A stretch of 64,000 nt of DNA. Origin: Bryobacterales bacterium (GTDB lineage Bacteria; Acidobacteriota; Terriglobia; Bryobacterales; Bryobacteraceae). Below, piece by piece: positions 49,921-58,510 of the stretch (position 1 is its first letter; every line of letters starts with the position of its first letter). The notes beneath the pieces are model-generated. The model was not told the DNA's origin and did not search any database. It saw only the letters and a list, made by a program, of their open reading frames with translations. The stretch covers positions 10,987 to 74,986 of the forward strand of contig PLRS01000155.1 of NCBI GenBank assembly GCA_003164035.1, written 5' to 3'. The position numbers and the translations under genes were made by a program.

Positions 49921-50598
49921 TCACCCCGCCTGGTCGACGTCCGGTTTGTTCCATTGCGTGATCCCGGTCGCCAGCGCAAGCTGGGTCAGGCCGGCCACGT
50001 TGTTGACCCCCAGTTTCTTCATCATGGTCTTGCGGTAGCTGCGTACGGTTTGCAGGCCCAGGTCCAGCATCACGGCGATATCCTTGCTCGTCTTGCCCTC
50101 GGCCACCAGCCGCAGCACCTGCAGCTCGCGCGGCGAAAGCGATTCCAGCGGCCCGCGGTCGTGCGTCTCCAGGTCGCCGCGCTGAATTCGCAGCAGCAGA
50201 CGGTCCGACACCGACGAACTCAGATAAGAGCCGCCCCGCGCCACCGTCCGCAACGCGTCCAGCAACTCGGCCGAGGAAGCCGTTTTCAGCACGAACGCCC
50301 GCGCCCCGCCCCGAATCGCGCTCACCACCGAGTTCTCGTCGTCGTACATGGAAAGGATTACGATCTTCACGCCGGGACAATGCCGCAGCAATTCGGTGGT
50401 GGCTTCGATCCCGTTCATTCCCGGCAGCCCGATATCCATCAGCACCATGTGCGGCTGGGCCTTGCGGCAAAGCTGCACCGCATCGGATCCGTTCTCGGCT
50501 TCGCCCACTACCCGAAACTCCGCCCCGCGCTCCAGGATGGTCTTGATTCCGTCGCGAACCAGCTTGTGATCATCGACAAGGACAATGTCGAATGTCAT
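49921..50598 (-). CDS. NarL/FixJ family response regulator
   Basis: There are 225 residues: a receiver (1-120) with D10, phospho-acceptor D55 in MDIGLPGMNG and a Lys in RAFVLKTASS, and a LuxR-type HTH near 150-200 (LSPRELQVLRLVAEGKTSKDIA, TVRSYRKTMMKKLGV). It binds DNA after phosphorylation; the target genes are not known. Its ATG overlaps the stop of the histidine kinase (4 bp), so the pair is cotranscribed, kinase first. Confidence 0.94.
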   Translation of the reverse strand: MTFDIVLVDDHKLVRDGIKTILERGAEFRVVGEAENGSDAVQLCRKAQPHMVLMDIGLPGMNGIEATTELLRHCPGVKIVILSMYDDENSVVSAIRGGARAFVLKTASSAELLDALRTVARGGSYLSSSVSDRLLLRIQRGDLETHDRGPLESLSPRELQVLRLVAEGKTSKDIAVMLDLGLQTVRSYRKTMMKKLGVNNVAGLTQLALATGITQWNKPDVDQAG

Positions 50599-51608
50599 TT
50601 CTTTCCCCCGCGGTCTTTGCTATAGAATGCGCTGATGCTCGTTCCCGTGGCTCGGCTGCTCTGGATCTCCAGTTCCAGCCCGGCTTCGGCGGCGTGATGT
50701 TCCATGCTCAGCAGCCCCAGCCCGCGGCTGCCGTTCTGTAAGTCGGAAGGATCGAATCCCCGGCCATTGTCGCGTACCTCTAAAGTCGCCCCGTTACGTG
50801 TGGACTTTACCGCGATTTCGATCGAAGAGCAACCGGCGTGCTGCACCGCGTTGTCCACGGCTTCCTCCGCGATATGGTACAGCGCCGAAGCGATGTGCGG
50901 CTCGATCCTCAACGACGGATCTACGTTGATCCGCAGCGTGCCGGGTATCCGGTCGCGCAGCCGCGCCCCCATCCGGTCCAGGGCCGCGCGCAGGCCGGCC
51001 CGTTCCACCGCCGACGGATTCAGCGCGTAGCTGTAATCGCGCACTTCCGCCATGATCTGCTCCAGCAGCTTCTGCACCTCCCGCAGCCGCGCCATCGGCT
51101 CCGTGCTGGAATCGGGAACGTCCATCCGTATCAGGTCGATCTGCAGCCCCAGCGCCGTCAGGTTCTGCCCCACCGAGTCGTGCAGAAAACGCGCGATCGA
51201 GGTGCGCTCGAACTGCTGCTGGCGCAGCGACCCCAAAACCGTGTTCCGCAACTCCTGTTCGGCCGTGGCCAGCGCCGTCACTTCGCGCCCGGTCGCTCCC
51301 GCATAGCAAATCTCGCCGCCCACCCGGACGGGAAAGCAGAAAACGTACCAGACCCTGTCGCCGCGCCGTTCCCTCAGTTGCAGACACTCCCCGCCCAGGA
51401 TCTTGGCCAGGCGCTCGCGCCAGATCCCGGCGGCCTCCGCGTCGAGCGCTTCCCCTATCTCCCGCCCCGCCAGTTCCACCGCCGGTTTGCCGAATAACGG
51501 CACCGCGTCGCCAAGCACAAATTGGAAGACGGCGCCCGAATCCAGCGCCCAGTGGCACCCCTGCGACTGTTCCAGAAACCCTACTAGTAAATCGTGGGAA
51601 ACGGGCAT
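50595..51608 (-). CDS. cytosolic sensor histidine kinase, NarX/DesK-type
   Basis: There are 337 residues without a membrane helix. A PAS domain (about 10-120) precedes a HisKA_3 dimerisation domain with H143 in RFLHDSVGQNLTALG. The HATPase_c domain ends the protein: ASALYHIAEEAVDNAVQHA and VRDNGRGFDPSDLQNGSRGLGLLSM. The lack of transmembrane parts suggests an internal cue (redox or ligand bound to PAS). It is followed directly by its NarL-type regulator. Confidence 0.93.
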   Translation of the reverse strand: MPVSHDLLVGFLEQSQGCHWALDSGAVFQFVLGDAVPLFGKPAVELAGREIGEALDAEAAGIWRERLAKILGGECLQLRERRGDRVWYVFCFPVRVGGEICYAGATGREVTALATAEQELRNTVLGSLRQQQFERTSIARFLHDSVGQNLTALGLQIDLIRMDVPDSSTEPMARLREVQKLLEQIMAEVRDYSYALNPSAVERAGLRAALDRMGARLRDRIPGTLRINVDPSLRIEPHIASALYHIAEEAVDNAVQHAGCSSIEIAVKSTRNGATLEVRDNGRGFDPSDLQNGSRGLGLLSMEHHAAEAGLELEIQSSRATGTSISAFYSKDRGGKK

Positions 51609-51620
51609 GGGGCGGCTTCT

Positions 51621-52604
51621 TCAGCCCAGCAGCCTAGCCGCCGGCTTGGCAAAGTAGGTCAGAATAATCGAGGCGCCGGCGCGGGCAATCCCCGTCAGGC
51701 TCTCCATCATGGCGCGATCGTGGTCCAGCCAGCCGTTCCGTGCCGCGGCCACGATCATCGAGTACTCGCCGCTTACCTGGTAGGCCGCGATGGGCACGTC
51801 CCAGCGGCGCCGCGCCGCCGCGATCAGATCGAGATAAGGCATGGCCGGCTTCACCATGATGATGTCCGCCCCCTCTTCCAGGTCGAGCGCGATCTCGTGC
51901 ATGGCCTCGCGCCCGTTGGCCGGATCCATTTGATAGCTGCGCCGGTCGCCGAACTGGGGCGTCGATTCGGCCGCCTCTCGAAATGGTCCGTAGAACACCG
52001 AGGCGAACTTGGCGGCGTAACTCATGATGGGAACGTTCGAAAAACCGTTGCCATCGAGGGCCCGGCGAATGGCCGCCACGCGGCCGTCCATCATGTCGGA
52101 AGGCGCCACCATGTCGGCGCCGGCGCGCGCGTGCGATACCGCCGTCTTCGCCAGCCAATCGAGAGTAACGTCGTTATCCACCACGCCATCCCGATCTCCC
52201 GGCCGGATATAGCCGCAATGGCCGTGGCTGGTGTACTCGCAGTTGCACACGTCGGTCACCACCAGCAGCCCCGGCACTTCCCGGCGAATGGCGCCAATGG
52301 CCCGCTGCACGATGCCGTCGTCGGCGTATGCCCCCGAAGCCTGGTCGTCTTTCGATTCCGGCAGCCCGAACAGGATCGTGCCGCCGATCCCCAGCCGCTT
52401 CAGCTCGGCGCATTCGGTTACGATTTCGTCCACCGACAACTGGTAATTGCCCGGCATGGCACCGATCTCCCGACGCACTCCCTCCCCCGGGCACGCAAAC
52501 AACGGAAGTATGAATTGGGCCGGATCGAGGCGCGTCTCCCGCACCAGGCTGCGCAACCGCTCGCTGGCCCGCAATCGGCGAGGGCGGTGAATCGGAAAAG
52601 GCAT
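51621..52604 (-). CDS. hemB: delta-aminolevulinic acid dehydratase (porphobilinogen synthase)
   Basis: HemB joins two 5-aminolevulinate molecules to porphobilinogen in heme synthesis. There are 327 residues with the family phrases [49 protein letters not shown] and [17 protein letters not shown], which holds the Schiff-base lysine; the other lysine is in [29 protein letters not shown] has the cysteines of the zinc site. It is preceded 49 bp upstream by plsC, followed 12 bp downstream by the histidine kinase. Confidence 0.96.
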   Translation of the reverse strand: MPFPIHRPRRLRASERLRSLVRETRLDPAQFILPLFACPGEGVRREIGAMPGNYQLSVDEIVTECAELKRLGIGGTILFGLPESKDDQASGAYADDGIVQRAIGAIRREVPGLLVVTDVCNCEYTSHGHCGYIRPGDRDGVVDNDVTLDWLAKTAVSHARAGADMVAPSDMMDGRVAAIRRALDGNGFSNVPIMSYAAKFASVFYGPFREAAESTPQFGDRRSYQMDPANGREAMHEIALDLEEGADIIMVKPAMPYLDLIAAARRRWDVPIAAYQVSGEYSMIVAAARNGWLDHDRAMMESLTGIARAGASIILTYFAKPAARLLG

Positions 52605-52653
52605 CTCTAGAGGATTGTAGCGCGCGCCGCCAAAACCCCGCCCCTCGGATGCC

Positions 52654-53433
52654 TCAATCTTCCCGACCCGCCCCGCGCCGCCTTTCGAGCTCGTCCACGA
52701 TTCTCTGCCGAACCCTGGCGCCCAGAGCCGCGGCTTGCTTCACGTTCCAGCCGTCGACGGAAACCGCCTCCAGTATCCCCAGATGGATGTCCCGAGCCTT
52801 TCCAAAAACCCACGAGTTTCGCGCCAGTGCCGCGCCCGTGCCCTCCACCACCAGCGGCAGTATGGGGACTCGCTCCCGAATAGCCAACTGGAACGGACCA
52901 TCGTTGAACGGCAGCACCCGCCCGTCGGGCGACCGCGTTCCTTCGGGGAAGAAAACCACCGAACACCGCTGGCGCAAGTATCGCGCGCACCGCATCATGG
53001 CGATGGCGCCCTTGCGCCGGTCGCTCCGCTCGATCGGTACATCGCCCGCCATCCGCATCATCCACCCCGCCACCGGCAACCGGAACAGCTCCGCCTTGGC
53101 GAGCCACTTCGTATCCAGCTTCAAATGCGCGATCACCGGGATATCCGCTACCGACTGATGATTGCTGACGACGACATATACCTGGTTCGCGTTCACGTTC
53201 TCCCCGCCGGAGACGCGGATTCGCCAGGGGCTGACTCGTGCAATCACCCTTCCAAGGCGCCGGAACCAGCGTCCCGTTCGCAGTCGCGGGGGCCTAAAAT
53301 CGAAAAGCCTGATCGCGCCCAGCAGTGGCGTCCAAAGTAAGATCAGAGCCGCGCTCGCGGCCCAGATCCACGCCGACCGCAGGATCGAGGTCATCTGAAG
53401 CAGCCGGCTGGGCGGTGTGGTCACCTCTTCCAT
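52654..53433 (-). CDS. plsC: 1-acyl-sn-glycerol-3-phosphate acyltransferase
   Basis: The enzyme makes phosphatidic acid for membrane lipids. There are 259 residues: one or two N-terminal membrane helices (22-42), the NHxxxxD motif at N91-D97 (NHQSVAD), and FFPEGTR at 161-167, which binds the glycerol-phosphate. APIERSDRR-like [12 protein letters not shown] fits block II. The acceptor specificity is assumed from the closeness to PlsC. The upstream 53434-53609 shows no gene. Confidence 0.92.
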   Translation of the reverse strand: MEEVTTPPSRLLQMTSILRSAWIWAASAALILLWTPLLGAIRLFDFRPPRLRTGRWFRRLGRVIARVSPWRIRVSGGENVNANQVYVVVSNHQSVADIPVIAHLKLDTKWLAKAELFRLPVAGWMMRMAGDVPIERSDRRKGAIAMMRCARYLRQRCSVVFFPEGTRSPDGRVLPFNDGPFQLAIRERVPILPLVVEGTGAALARNSWVFGKARDIHLGILEAVSVDGWNVKQAAALGARVRQRIVDELERRRGAGRED

Positions 53434-53609
53434 GCGCCCCGATCTACAGCGGGGCAGCGTCGAAACCGGGAATGATGGGCAAGGGGCATAGGAGGAGCGT
53501 AGCGGCTTCCCGGGCGGAAAGCCATAGTCGATGAGCTACTGCTTTGAATTCTAGCGAACTGTCCGTATCCGCCGCAATCCGGTTACGCGGCCCGGCTCGG
53601 CTCGCATCC

Positions 53610-55034
53610 TCACCGCTCCCCGCCCACCATCGCCGCCAGCCGCTCCACGATCTCCCGCAACCCCGCCGATTGCGCGTTCAACATTTCAGCCGCGGCCGCG
53701 CCTTCTTCCGCGTTGGCCGCCGTCCGCTGCGTCACTTGCTCCATCTGCGCGATCGCCCTGGCAACCTGCTCGGTCCCCACCGTCTGCTCCTGGCCCCCCC
53801 GGCTCACCTCCTCCACCAGCGATTTCACCTTTGCCGTTTCCTCCGTCACGCCCCGGACCGCCTCCGCGACCTGGTCCACTTTCGCCTGGCCGTCGTCGGA
53901 CTTGGCGATCGATTCCGCGATCAGCGCCGAAGTATCGCGAGCCGCCTGGGCGCAGCGCTGCGACAGGTTGCGCACCTCGTCGGCCACAACCGCAAACCCC
54001 AGCCCGGCCTCGCCCGCGCGCGCCGCCTCCACCGAGGCGTTCAGCGCCAGGATGTTGGTCTGAAAAGCGACATCGTCGATCACCTTGATGATTTTGGCGA
54101 TCTTCCCGCTTTGCGCCTTGATCTCGCCCATGGCCGCCAACATCTGCTCCAACGACCGGCTGGTCCGGGCGCACTTTTGTTGCGACTCGCTCACCAGCTC
54201 GGCCGCGGCCCGCGAGTTCTCCGTATTCCTGCGAGCCATCGAGTTGATCTCTTCGCTCGAAGCCGAGGTCTCCTCGATCGACGCCGCCTGCTCGGAGGAT
54301 CCCTGGGCCAGCGACTGGCTCGCCGAAGAGATCTGACCGGCCACCAACGCCACTTGGGCGGCGCCTTTCGAAATCTCGCCGACGGCCGTCGCCAACGTCC
54401 GGCTGACGCGCCGCACCTGGCAGGCGCCCAAAATGACGATGGCGACCAGCACGGAGCTCATGCAGATACTGACCAGCGTACTTTGTGAACCCAGCGAATC
54501 CGAGCGTGCCTGCGCCTCCTTGAGTAGCCGCCGCTGCTCGTTCTTAAGCAAGGTGAGGGTCTGGTCCGACCGACTCGTGAAAGCTTCCACTTGGGGCACC
54601 AGGCCGCGTAGTTTCTCGAACTCGTGCGCCCGGCACAGGCCCGTGTACTCGAGCGTAACCTGCCGGAATTCGCTCACGTCGGACTCGAATTTGGCCAGAT
54701 TCGTCTTGCCTTCTCCGGTCGTCAGCAGCGGCCTGATCTGACCGATCTGCTCTCCCACCCGCCCGAGCGCCGCATCCAACTGCCGCGCGCTTGCCTCAAA
54801 GTGCCTTTGGTCGTTGAGATTCGCGAAAACGTACAGTCCCCGGAGGGCCGCTACCATCTCCCAGGCTCGGGCTCGGGCGGCATTCACCAGGTCGAGCTTG
54901 ACCGCCGTGCTTCCGGTGGCGAGATTCAACTCCCCGCCCAGTTTCCGCAGATACCAGATACCGGTGCCCGCGACGACTATTCCCGTCAGCGCCAGCGTTC
55001 CCACAATGCCGTATAACTTCGAAGATAGTTTCAC
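53610..55034 (-). CDS. methyl-accepting chemotaxis protein
   Basis: There are 474 residues: TM1 (8-30), a four-helix-bundle-type periplasmic sensor (~31-190; [26 protein letters not shown]), TM2 (~195-217), a short linker and the cytoplasmic signalling domain. Its tip has [42 protein letters not shown]. Ligand is unknown. No che genes or flagellar genes are in the window. The porin gene lies 34 bp upstream on the same strand, so ligand uptake and sensing may be linked. Confidence 0.94.
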   Translation of the reverse strand: MKLSSKLYGIVGTLALTGIVVAGTGIWYLRKLGGELNLATGSTAVKLDLVNAARARAWEMVAALRGLYVFANLNDQRHFEASARQLDAALGRVGEQIGQIRPLLTTGEGKTNLAKFESDVSEFRQVTLEYTGLCRAHEFEKLRGLVPQVEAFTSRSDQTLTLLKNEQRRLLKEAQARSDSLGSQSTLVSICMSSVLVAIVILGACQVRRVSRTLATAVGEISKGAAQVALVAGQISSASQSLAQGSSEQAASIEETSASSEEINSMARRNTENSRAAAELVSESQQKCARTSRSLEQMLAAMGEIKAQSGKIAKIIKVIDDVAFQTNILALNASVEAARAGEAGLGFAVVADEVRNLSQRCAQAARDTSALIAESIAKSDDGQAKVDQVAEAVRGVTEETAKVKSLVEEVSRGGQEQTVGTEQVARAIAQMEQVTQRTAANAEEGAAAAEMLNAQSAGLREIVERLAAMVGGER

Positions 55035-55068
55035 TTCAAGACCGCCCTCGTACGACGAATCGTTGCAC

Positions 55069-56538
55069 TTACCTGTGTCTGTCTGTTCCGGCGTCCTTGA
55101 AGTTGATGGCGAAATACGGGTAGTTGTAACTCGGACCTTTGGTCGTCCTCTCCAGGAACTGTCCTCCCATGAAATGGCCCACTCCCGCGCCCAGATTGAG
55201 GTGGCGGTTCAGCTCGAACCAGGAGTAAACGTCGGCCTCTTGGCCGATGTGTGTCCCTGAATTCCCCGTCGTGTCGCGAACGATCGTTCCACCCGACGTG
55301 TTGTACAGCGCATCGGTGGCGCTGGCAAGCCGGAAATTCAGATATTGCCCGGTCACAGTCCAGCGCCGGTGGGGTTCGATGGTCAGGCCGGCGCGTTCGG
55401 CGACTATATTCTGCCAGCCAAACTGGTCGCTGATGCCGAAGCGGTCGTGAGCCGTAGGATACATGGTGTCGAACGTGCCGTGCTCGCCGTCGTTGGGGTT
55501 CTTATCCCCGCTGGCGTAGTCGGCTTGCCAGAAGGCCCGCGGCTTGAACCGCAGCCGGTCGATTCGATATCCGGCGCCAAAGGTCGTCGCCCAGGCCCGG
55601 ACGCCGTTGGGGCCGTCGGAGCCGCGCTCGCCGATCCACTCCGCCGAGTAATCGAGATGTGTCACGACCACCCCCTTGAAGCGCACCCCGTAAGCCTTTT
55701 CGTCCTGCCTGCCGGTCTTGATCTTGGCCGTGGTTTCGATGGCCACGCTCGGCTGAACCCGCCAGAGGACGAATGGCTCCAGCACCGAATCGGGAATCAG
55801 ACGGTCGATCCCGCCGTAGGCCCCATAGATGTCGTTTCCCTCCTGGTGATGGCTGACGCCCTCCGCCAGCGGAATCACCACCGAGGCCGCGAACAGGCCC
55901 AGACGGTAGCGATCGTAGTGAAGATTCGTCACCACGGCGTCGTAGGATCGCCCCTGATCGCGCCATTCCGAATTCGCGATAATCGTATTGTTGTAGTTGA
56001 TGAGCTGCCGCCCCACTCGTACGCTGATCCATTGTGTTTCCGGATCGCCGAATTCGGCGTAAGCCAGCTTCAGGTCCCACGCGTTCAGGTTCGGAGGGCC
56101 CCACGGCGGTTTTTGCATGAACGGGCGCGCATCCTGCACTTGCGTCGCCAGCTTGAACCAGGTCGTGGGCTCAAGATTCATCTGCAGCCGCGAGCGTAGA
56201 AGGAGGTAGGAGTCGTCGTTGTTCAACTTGAAGCCGCTGTTGTGGTAACCCTCGTACCGGAACCTTTCTTCCCACCCGAAGCTGATCCAGTCCGGCAGTT
56301 GCCGGTCGAGCAGCGCCGCCGGGTTCGAGTCCGAAAATAGATACGGGGAAGTCGAACCGAAGGTCCGGTAAGCATATCCATTCAAGAAACTGAGCGGGTT
56401 GGAAGCCGGACCGGTGAGGAAGCTGCCGTCATAGCCGCTTGGCCCGTTCCGGGTGGTTACGTCGTCCTGCGCCCTCGCGGGGATTACAGCGGCCGCGAAA
56501 TAGGCCGCCAAGGTAAGTATGATGCCCTTGGTATTCAT
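55069..56538 (-). CDS. outer-membrane beta-barrel porin (alginate-export type)
   Basis: There are 489 residues with a Sec signal peptide (1-23, ending IPARAQ). The body is built of alternating strands with many aromatic girdle residues: [63 protein letters not shown]. This pattern is the alginate_exp barrel. The longer reading to 56652 goes through the operator-like repeats and is rejected. A TGGAGCAAG ribosome site precedes the ATG at 56538. The next gene downstream is the chemoreceptor. Confidence 0.85.
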   Translation of the reverse strand: MNTKGIILTLAAYFAAAVIPARAQDDVTTRNGPSGYDGSFLTGPASNPLSFLNGYAYRTFGSTSPYLFSDSNPAALLDRQLPDWISFGWEERFRYEGYHNSGFKLNNDDSYLLLRSRLQMNLEPTTWFKLATQVQDARPFMQKPPWGPPNLNAWDLKLAYAEFGDPETQWISVRVGRQLINYNNTIIANSEWRDQGRSYDAVVTNLHYDRYRLGLFAASVVIPLAEGVSHHQEGNDIYGAYGGIDRLIPDSVLEPFVLWRVQPSVAIETTAKIKTGRQDEKAYGVRFKGVVVTHLDYSAEWIGERGSDGPNGVRAWATTFGAGYRIDRLRFKPRAFWQADYASGDKNPNDGEHGTFDTMYPTAHDRFGISDQFGWQNIVAERAGLTIEPHRRWTVTGQYLNFRLASATDALYNTSGGTIVRDTTGNSGTHIGQEADVYSWFELNRHLNLGAGVGHFMGGQFLERTTKGPSYNYPYFAINFKDAGTDRHR

Positions 56539-56551
56539 AACTTGCTCCAGG

Positions 56552-56599
56552 TACCGGTTGAATCGGTTCCTGTAACAACATATCGGTTGAACCGGTTGT
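56552..56599 (-). promoter_or_regulatory. tandem operator-like repeats upstream of the porin gene
   Basis: Two 17-bp copies of YCGGTTGAAYCGGTT lie at 56553-56568 and 56582-56597, 29 bp apart (about three helical turns). Read on the coding strand, they are AACCGRTTCAACCGRTA. The core AACCGGTT is palindromic. The arrangement in front of a sugar-porin gene suggests a LacI-type repressor, none of which is encoded nearby. Confidence 0.6.
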
Positions 56600-56807
56600 G
56601 GTAGTAGGTGGAAAAGTCTCCGATAAGGCAATCGTGAGACCCGCGCCGGCAATCGCAGACTCTCGAAATTCCCATCTCGCTCATTCCGGGTGACCTACCC
56701 CGCCCCAAAATCCCAGGGAGACTTCTAAAGGAGCGGTTGCCGGCGATGGCCAATTCCGGCGCAAGATTCGGATAGTTCCGGCGCGCGGCCGCTGCTACGA
56801 TTCTTGC

Positions 56808-57908
56808 ATGGGCACAATCACGAAACCGGCCGCGGATAATACGACCATGTTCCCGGCGGAACAGTGCTGGGCAGCCGTGCAGGCGCGCGACCGAAGCTGC
56901 GACGGCAAATTTTACTACGGCGTGATCACCACCGGCGTGTACTGCCGGCCCTCATGTGCCGCACGCCTGCCGTTGCGCAAGAACGTCCGGTTTTACGCGA
57001 CCCCGGCCGAAGCCGAGCGGGCTGGGCTTCGCCCGTGCCTGCGATGTCACCCCATCGGCGCCGATCCGGACGCGGTGCGCCTGAGCGAGATCTGCCGCTA
57101 CATCCAGTCCCACGCCACCGAGCCACTGGCGCTGGCGGATCTGGCGGCGCGGGCCGGTCTCAGCCGATTTCATTTTCAACGAACCTTCAAAGCCGCCGTC
57201 GGAACCACGCCGAAGCAATACCAGGAGGCTTTCCGGCTCGGGCAGCTCAAAAACGGGCTGCGCGGCGCCGGCGACGTCACCGAAGCGGTATACCAAGCCG
57301 GCTACGGTTCTTCCAGCCGCGTCTATGAGCGGGCCGATGCGCGCCTCGGCATGACGCCGAATCAATATCGCCGGCAGGGCGGCGGCGTCACCATCGCCTA
57401 CGCCACCGCCGAATCTCCAGCCGGCCCCATGATGATCGGCGCGACCGATCGCGGGGTGTGCTTCGTCCAATTCGCCGACTCGGCCGAAGATTTGTTGGCG
57501 ATGCTCCGAAAGGAGTACCCGAAGGCCCGGCTCGAACCCATGCGCGAGCCGGCCGATCCGGAATTCCGGCGTTGGATCCGCGCGCTCACCGATCACCTGA
57601 ACGGGGAACAACCGCGCCTCGATCTTCCTCTGGACATCCGCGCCACCGCCTTTCAGATGCGCGTCTGGAAGTATCTGCAATCGATTCCCTACGGGGAAGT
57701 GAAATCGTATACCGAAGTGGCGGCGGCGATCGGACAGCCGAAGGCCGTCAGGGCCGTGGCCAACGCCTGCGCCAACAACCGTGTAGCCCTGTTGATTCCC
57801 TGTCACCGCGTGATTCGCGGCACGGGAGAACCGGGAGAATACCGCTGGGGATTGGAGCGCAAGCGAGCGTTTCTGGAGCGGGAGGGAGCCAGGCGAATGC
57901 GGCCTTAG
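56808..57908 (+). CDS. ada: Ada: bifunctional methylphosphotriester/O6-methylguanine DNA methyltransferase and regulator
   Basis: There are 366 residues in three domains: the N-terminal zinc domain with C46, C50, C77, C80 (VYCRPSC and PCLRCHP; C46 should accept the methyl group), an AraC-type HTH (LADLAARAGLSRFHFQRTFK, ~110-200), and the C-terminal transferase with the reactive C332 (IPCHRVIR) and helix AVRAVANACANN. Methylated Ada activates its own transcription in E. coli. It starts 36 bp after an LP fragment; no alkB or alkA follows. Confidence 0.96.
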   Translation: MGTITKPAADNTTMFPAEQCWAAVQARDRSCDGKFYYGVITTGVYCRPSCAARLPLRKNVRFYATPAEAERAGLRPCLRCHPIGADPDAVRLSEICRYIQSHATEPLALADLAARAGLSRFHFQRTFKAAVGTTPKQYQEAFRLGQLKNGLRGAGDVTEAVYQAGYGSSSRVYERADARLGMTPNQYRRQGGGVTIAYATAESPAGPMMIGATDRGVCFVQFADSAEDLLAMLRKEYPKARLEPMREPADPEFRRWIRALTDHLNGEQPRLDLPLDIRATAFQMRVWKYLQSIPYGEVKSYTEVAAAIGQPKAVRAVANACANNRVALLIPCHRVIRGTGEPGEYRWGLERKRAFLEREGARRMRP

Positions 57909-57958
57909 CCCGTGCCCGTTAATTTGATTTTTCCGATTCGACGATCATGCGCCCGATT

Positions 57959-58025
57959 CCCAACGAACCTGACTTCCAGATGCACAATTCTGCACAAATG
58001 CCCGAACCCTACCGCCGCCGCCTGA
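57959..58025 (+). pseudogene. relic of an HTH/SEC-C gene 3' end
   Basis: CCCAACGAACCTG...CCAGATGCACAATTCTGC...CCGAACCCTACCGCCG matches 28257-28316 in the intact HTH/SEC-C gene, then jumps to GCCGCCTGA of its stop (28408-28418). About 90 bp coding for the SEC-C motif are deleted, apparently between GCCGCC repeats. The 45-bp double hairpin follows 3 nt later, as after the intact gene. Confidence 0.7.
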
Positions 58026-58028
58026 AGT

Positions 58029-58073
58029 CGTGGAGCGGACTCTCAGTCTGCCACGCGGGGACTCCTCCCGGCG
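58029..58073 (+). repeat. 45-bp double hairpin after a stop codon, copy 5
   Basis: Hairpin 1 is intact (GACT-CTC-AGTC inside CGTGG/CCACG). Hairpin 2 has one mismatch (CGCGGGGA against TCCCGGCG). The tail is CTTATCTCGC. It follows a gene relic, so selection may be relaxed. Confidence 0.78.
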
Positions 58074-58105
58074 CTTATCTCGCATAGCCCGTCAAGCTCA
58101 ACCAG

Positions 58106-58284
58106 GTGGGGCAGGCGGTTCCGCCCATATGCGCTGACTTTCCTCCGACGCGGCGCGCAAAGTGCGTGCGCCAGGTCGGGGCGACCGCGACGTATTCCGT
58201 TGCCGAGTGGGACAGGCCTCCTGGCCTGTCGCTGGCTGGAAGAGCCGCTTCGCGGCTACGACGGGCTGGGAGGCCTGTCCCACC
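58106..58284. repeat. Cluster of GTGGGRCA-capped hairpins
   Basis: At 58106-58125 GGTGGGGCAGGCGGTTCCGCC repeats the hairpin of 27053, cut short. At 58137-58190 is a fragment of the large inverted repeat of 46272-46644 (GACGCGGCGCGC...GTGCGTGCGCC). At 58207-58284 GTGGGACAGGCC-TCCT-GGCCTGTC and GGAGGCCTGTCCCACC form an inverted pair around a third hairpin (GAGCCGCTTCGCGGCT). Confidence 0.75.
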
Positions 58285-58314
58285 AAATACGTCACCGTAA
58301 TTCCGAACGCGAGC

Positions 58315-58460
58315 ACTAAGTACACGGCTTCATAAGTTCGCTAACGTATTTCCAGACGACCGCTCCCTAACGGTCGCGGCTCGGAAACGCGCTAAACCGA
58401 GCCGCGACCGTTAGGGAGCGGTCGTCTGATATGTGGCCGTAATTCCGAAATGGTGTACTA
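58315..58460. repeat. Long palindromic repeat, copy F (LP family, alternate ends)
   Basis: The left flank CTAAGTACACGGCTTCATAAG, GTTCGCTAACGTATTTCC is shared with the broken copy at 22147. The arms CGACCGCTCCCTAACGGTCG and CGACCGTTAGGGAGCGGTCG are a perfect inverted pair, with AAC/GTT where other copies have TCG/CGA or TGC/GCA. From 57909 to 58510 no gene is seen apart from the relic. Confidence 0.78.
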
Positions 58461-58510
58461 AGTTAGGCCTATGGGCGGTTCCGCCGGCGGTTTGCGATTT
58501 CTTGAGGGTC

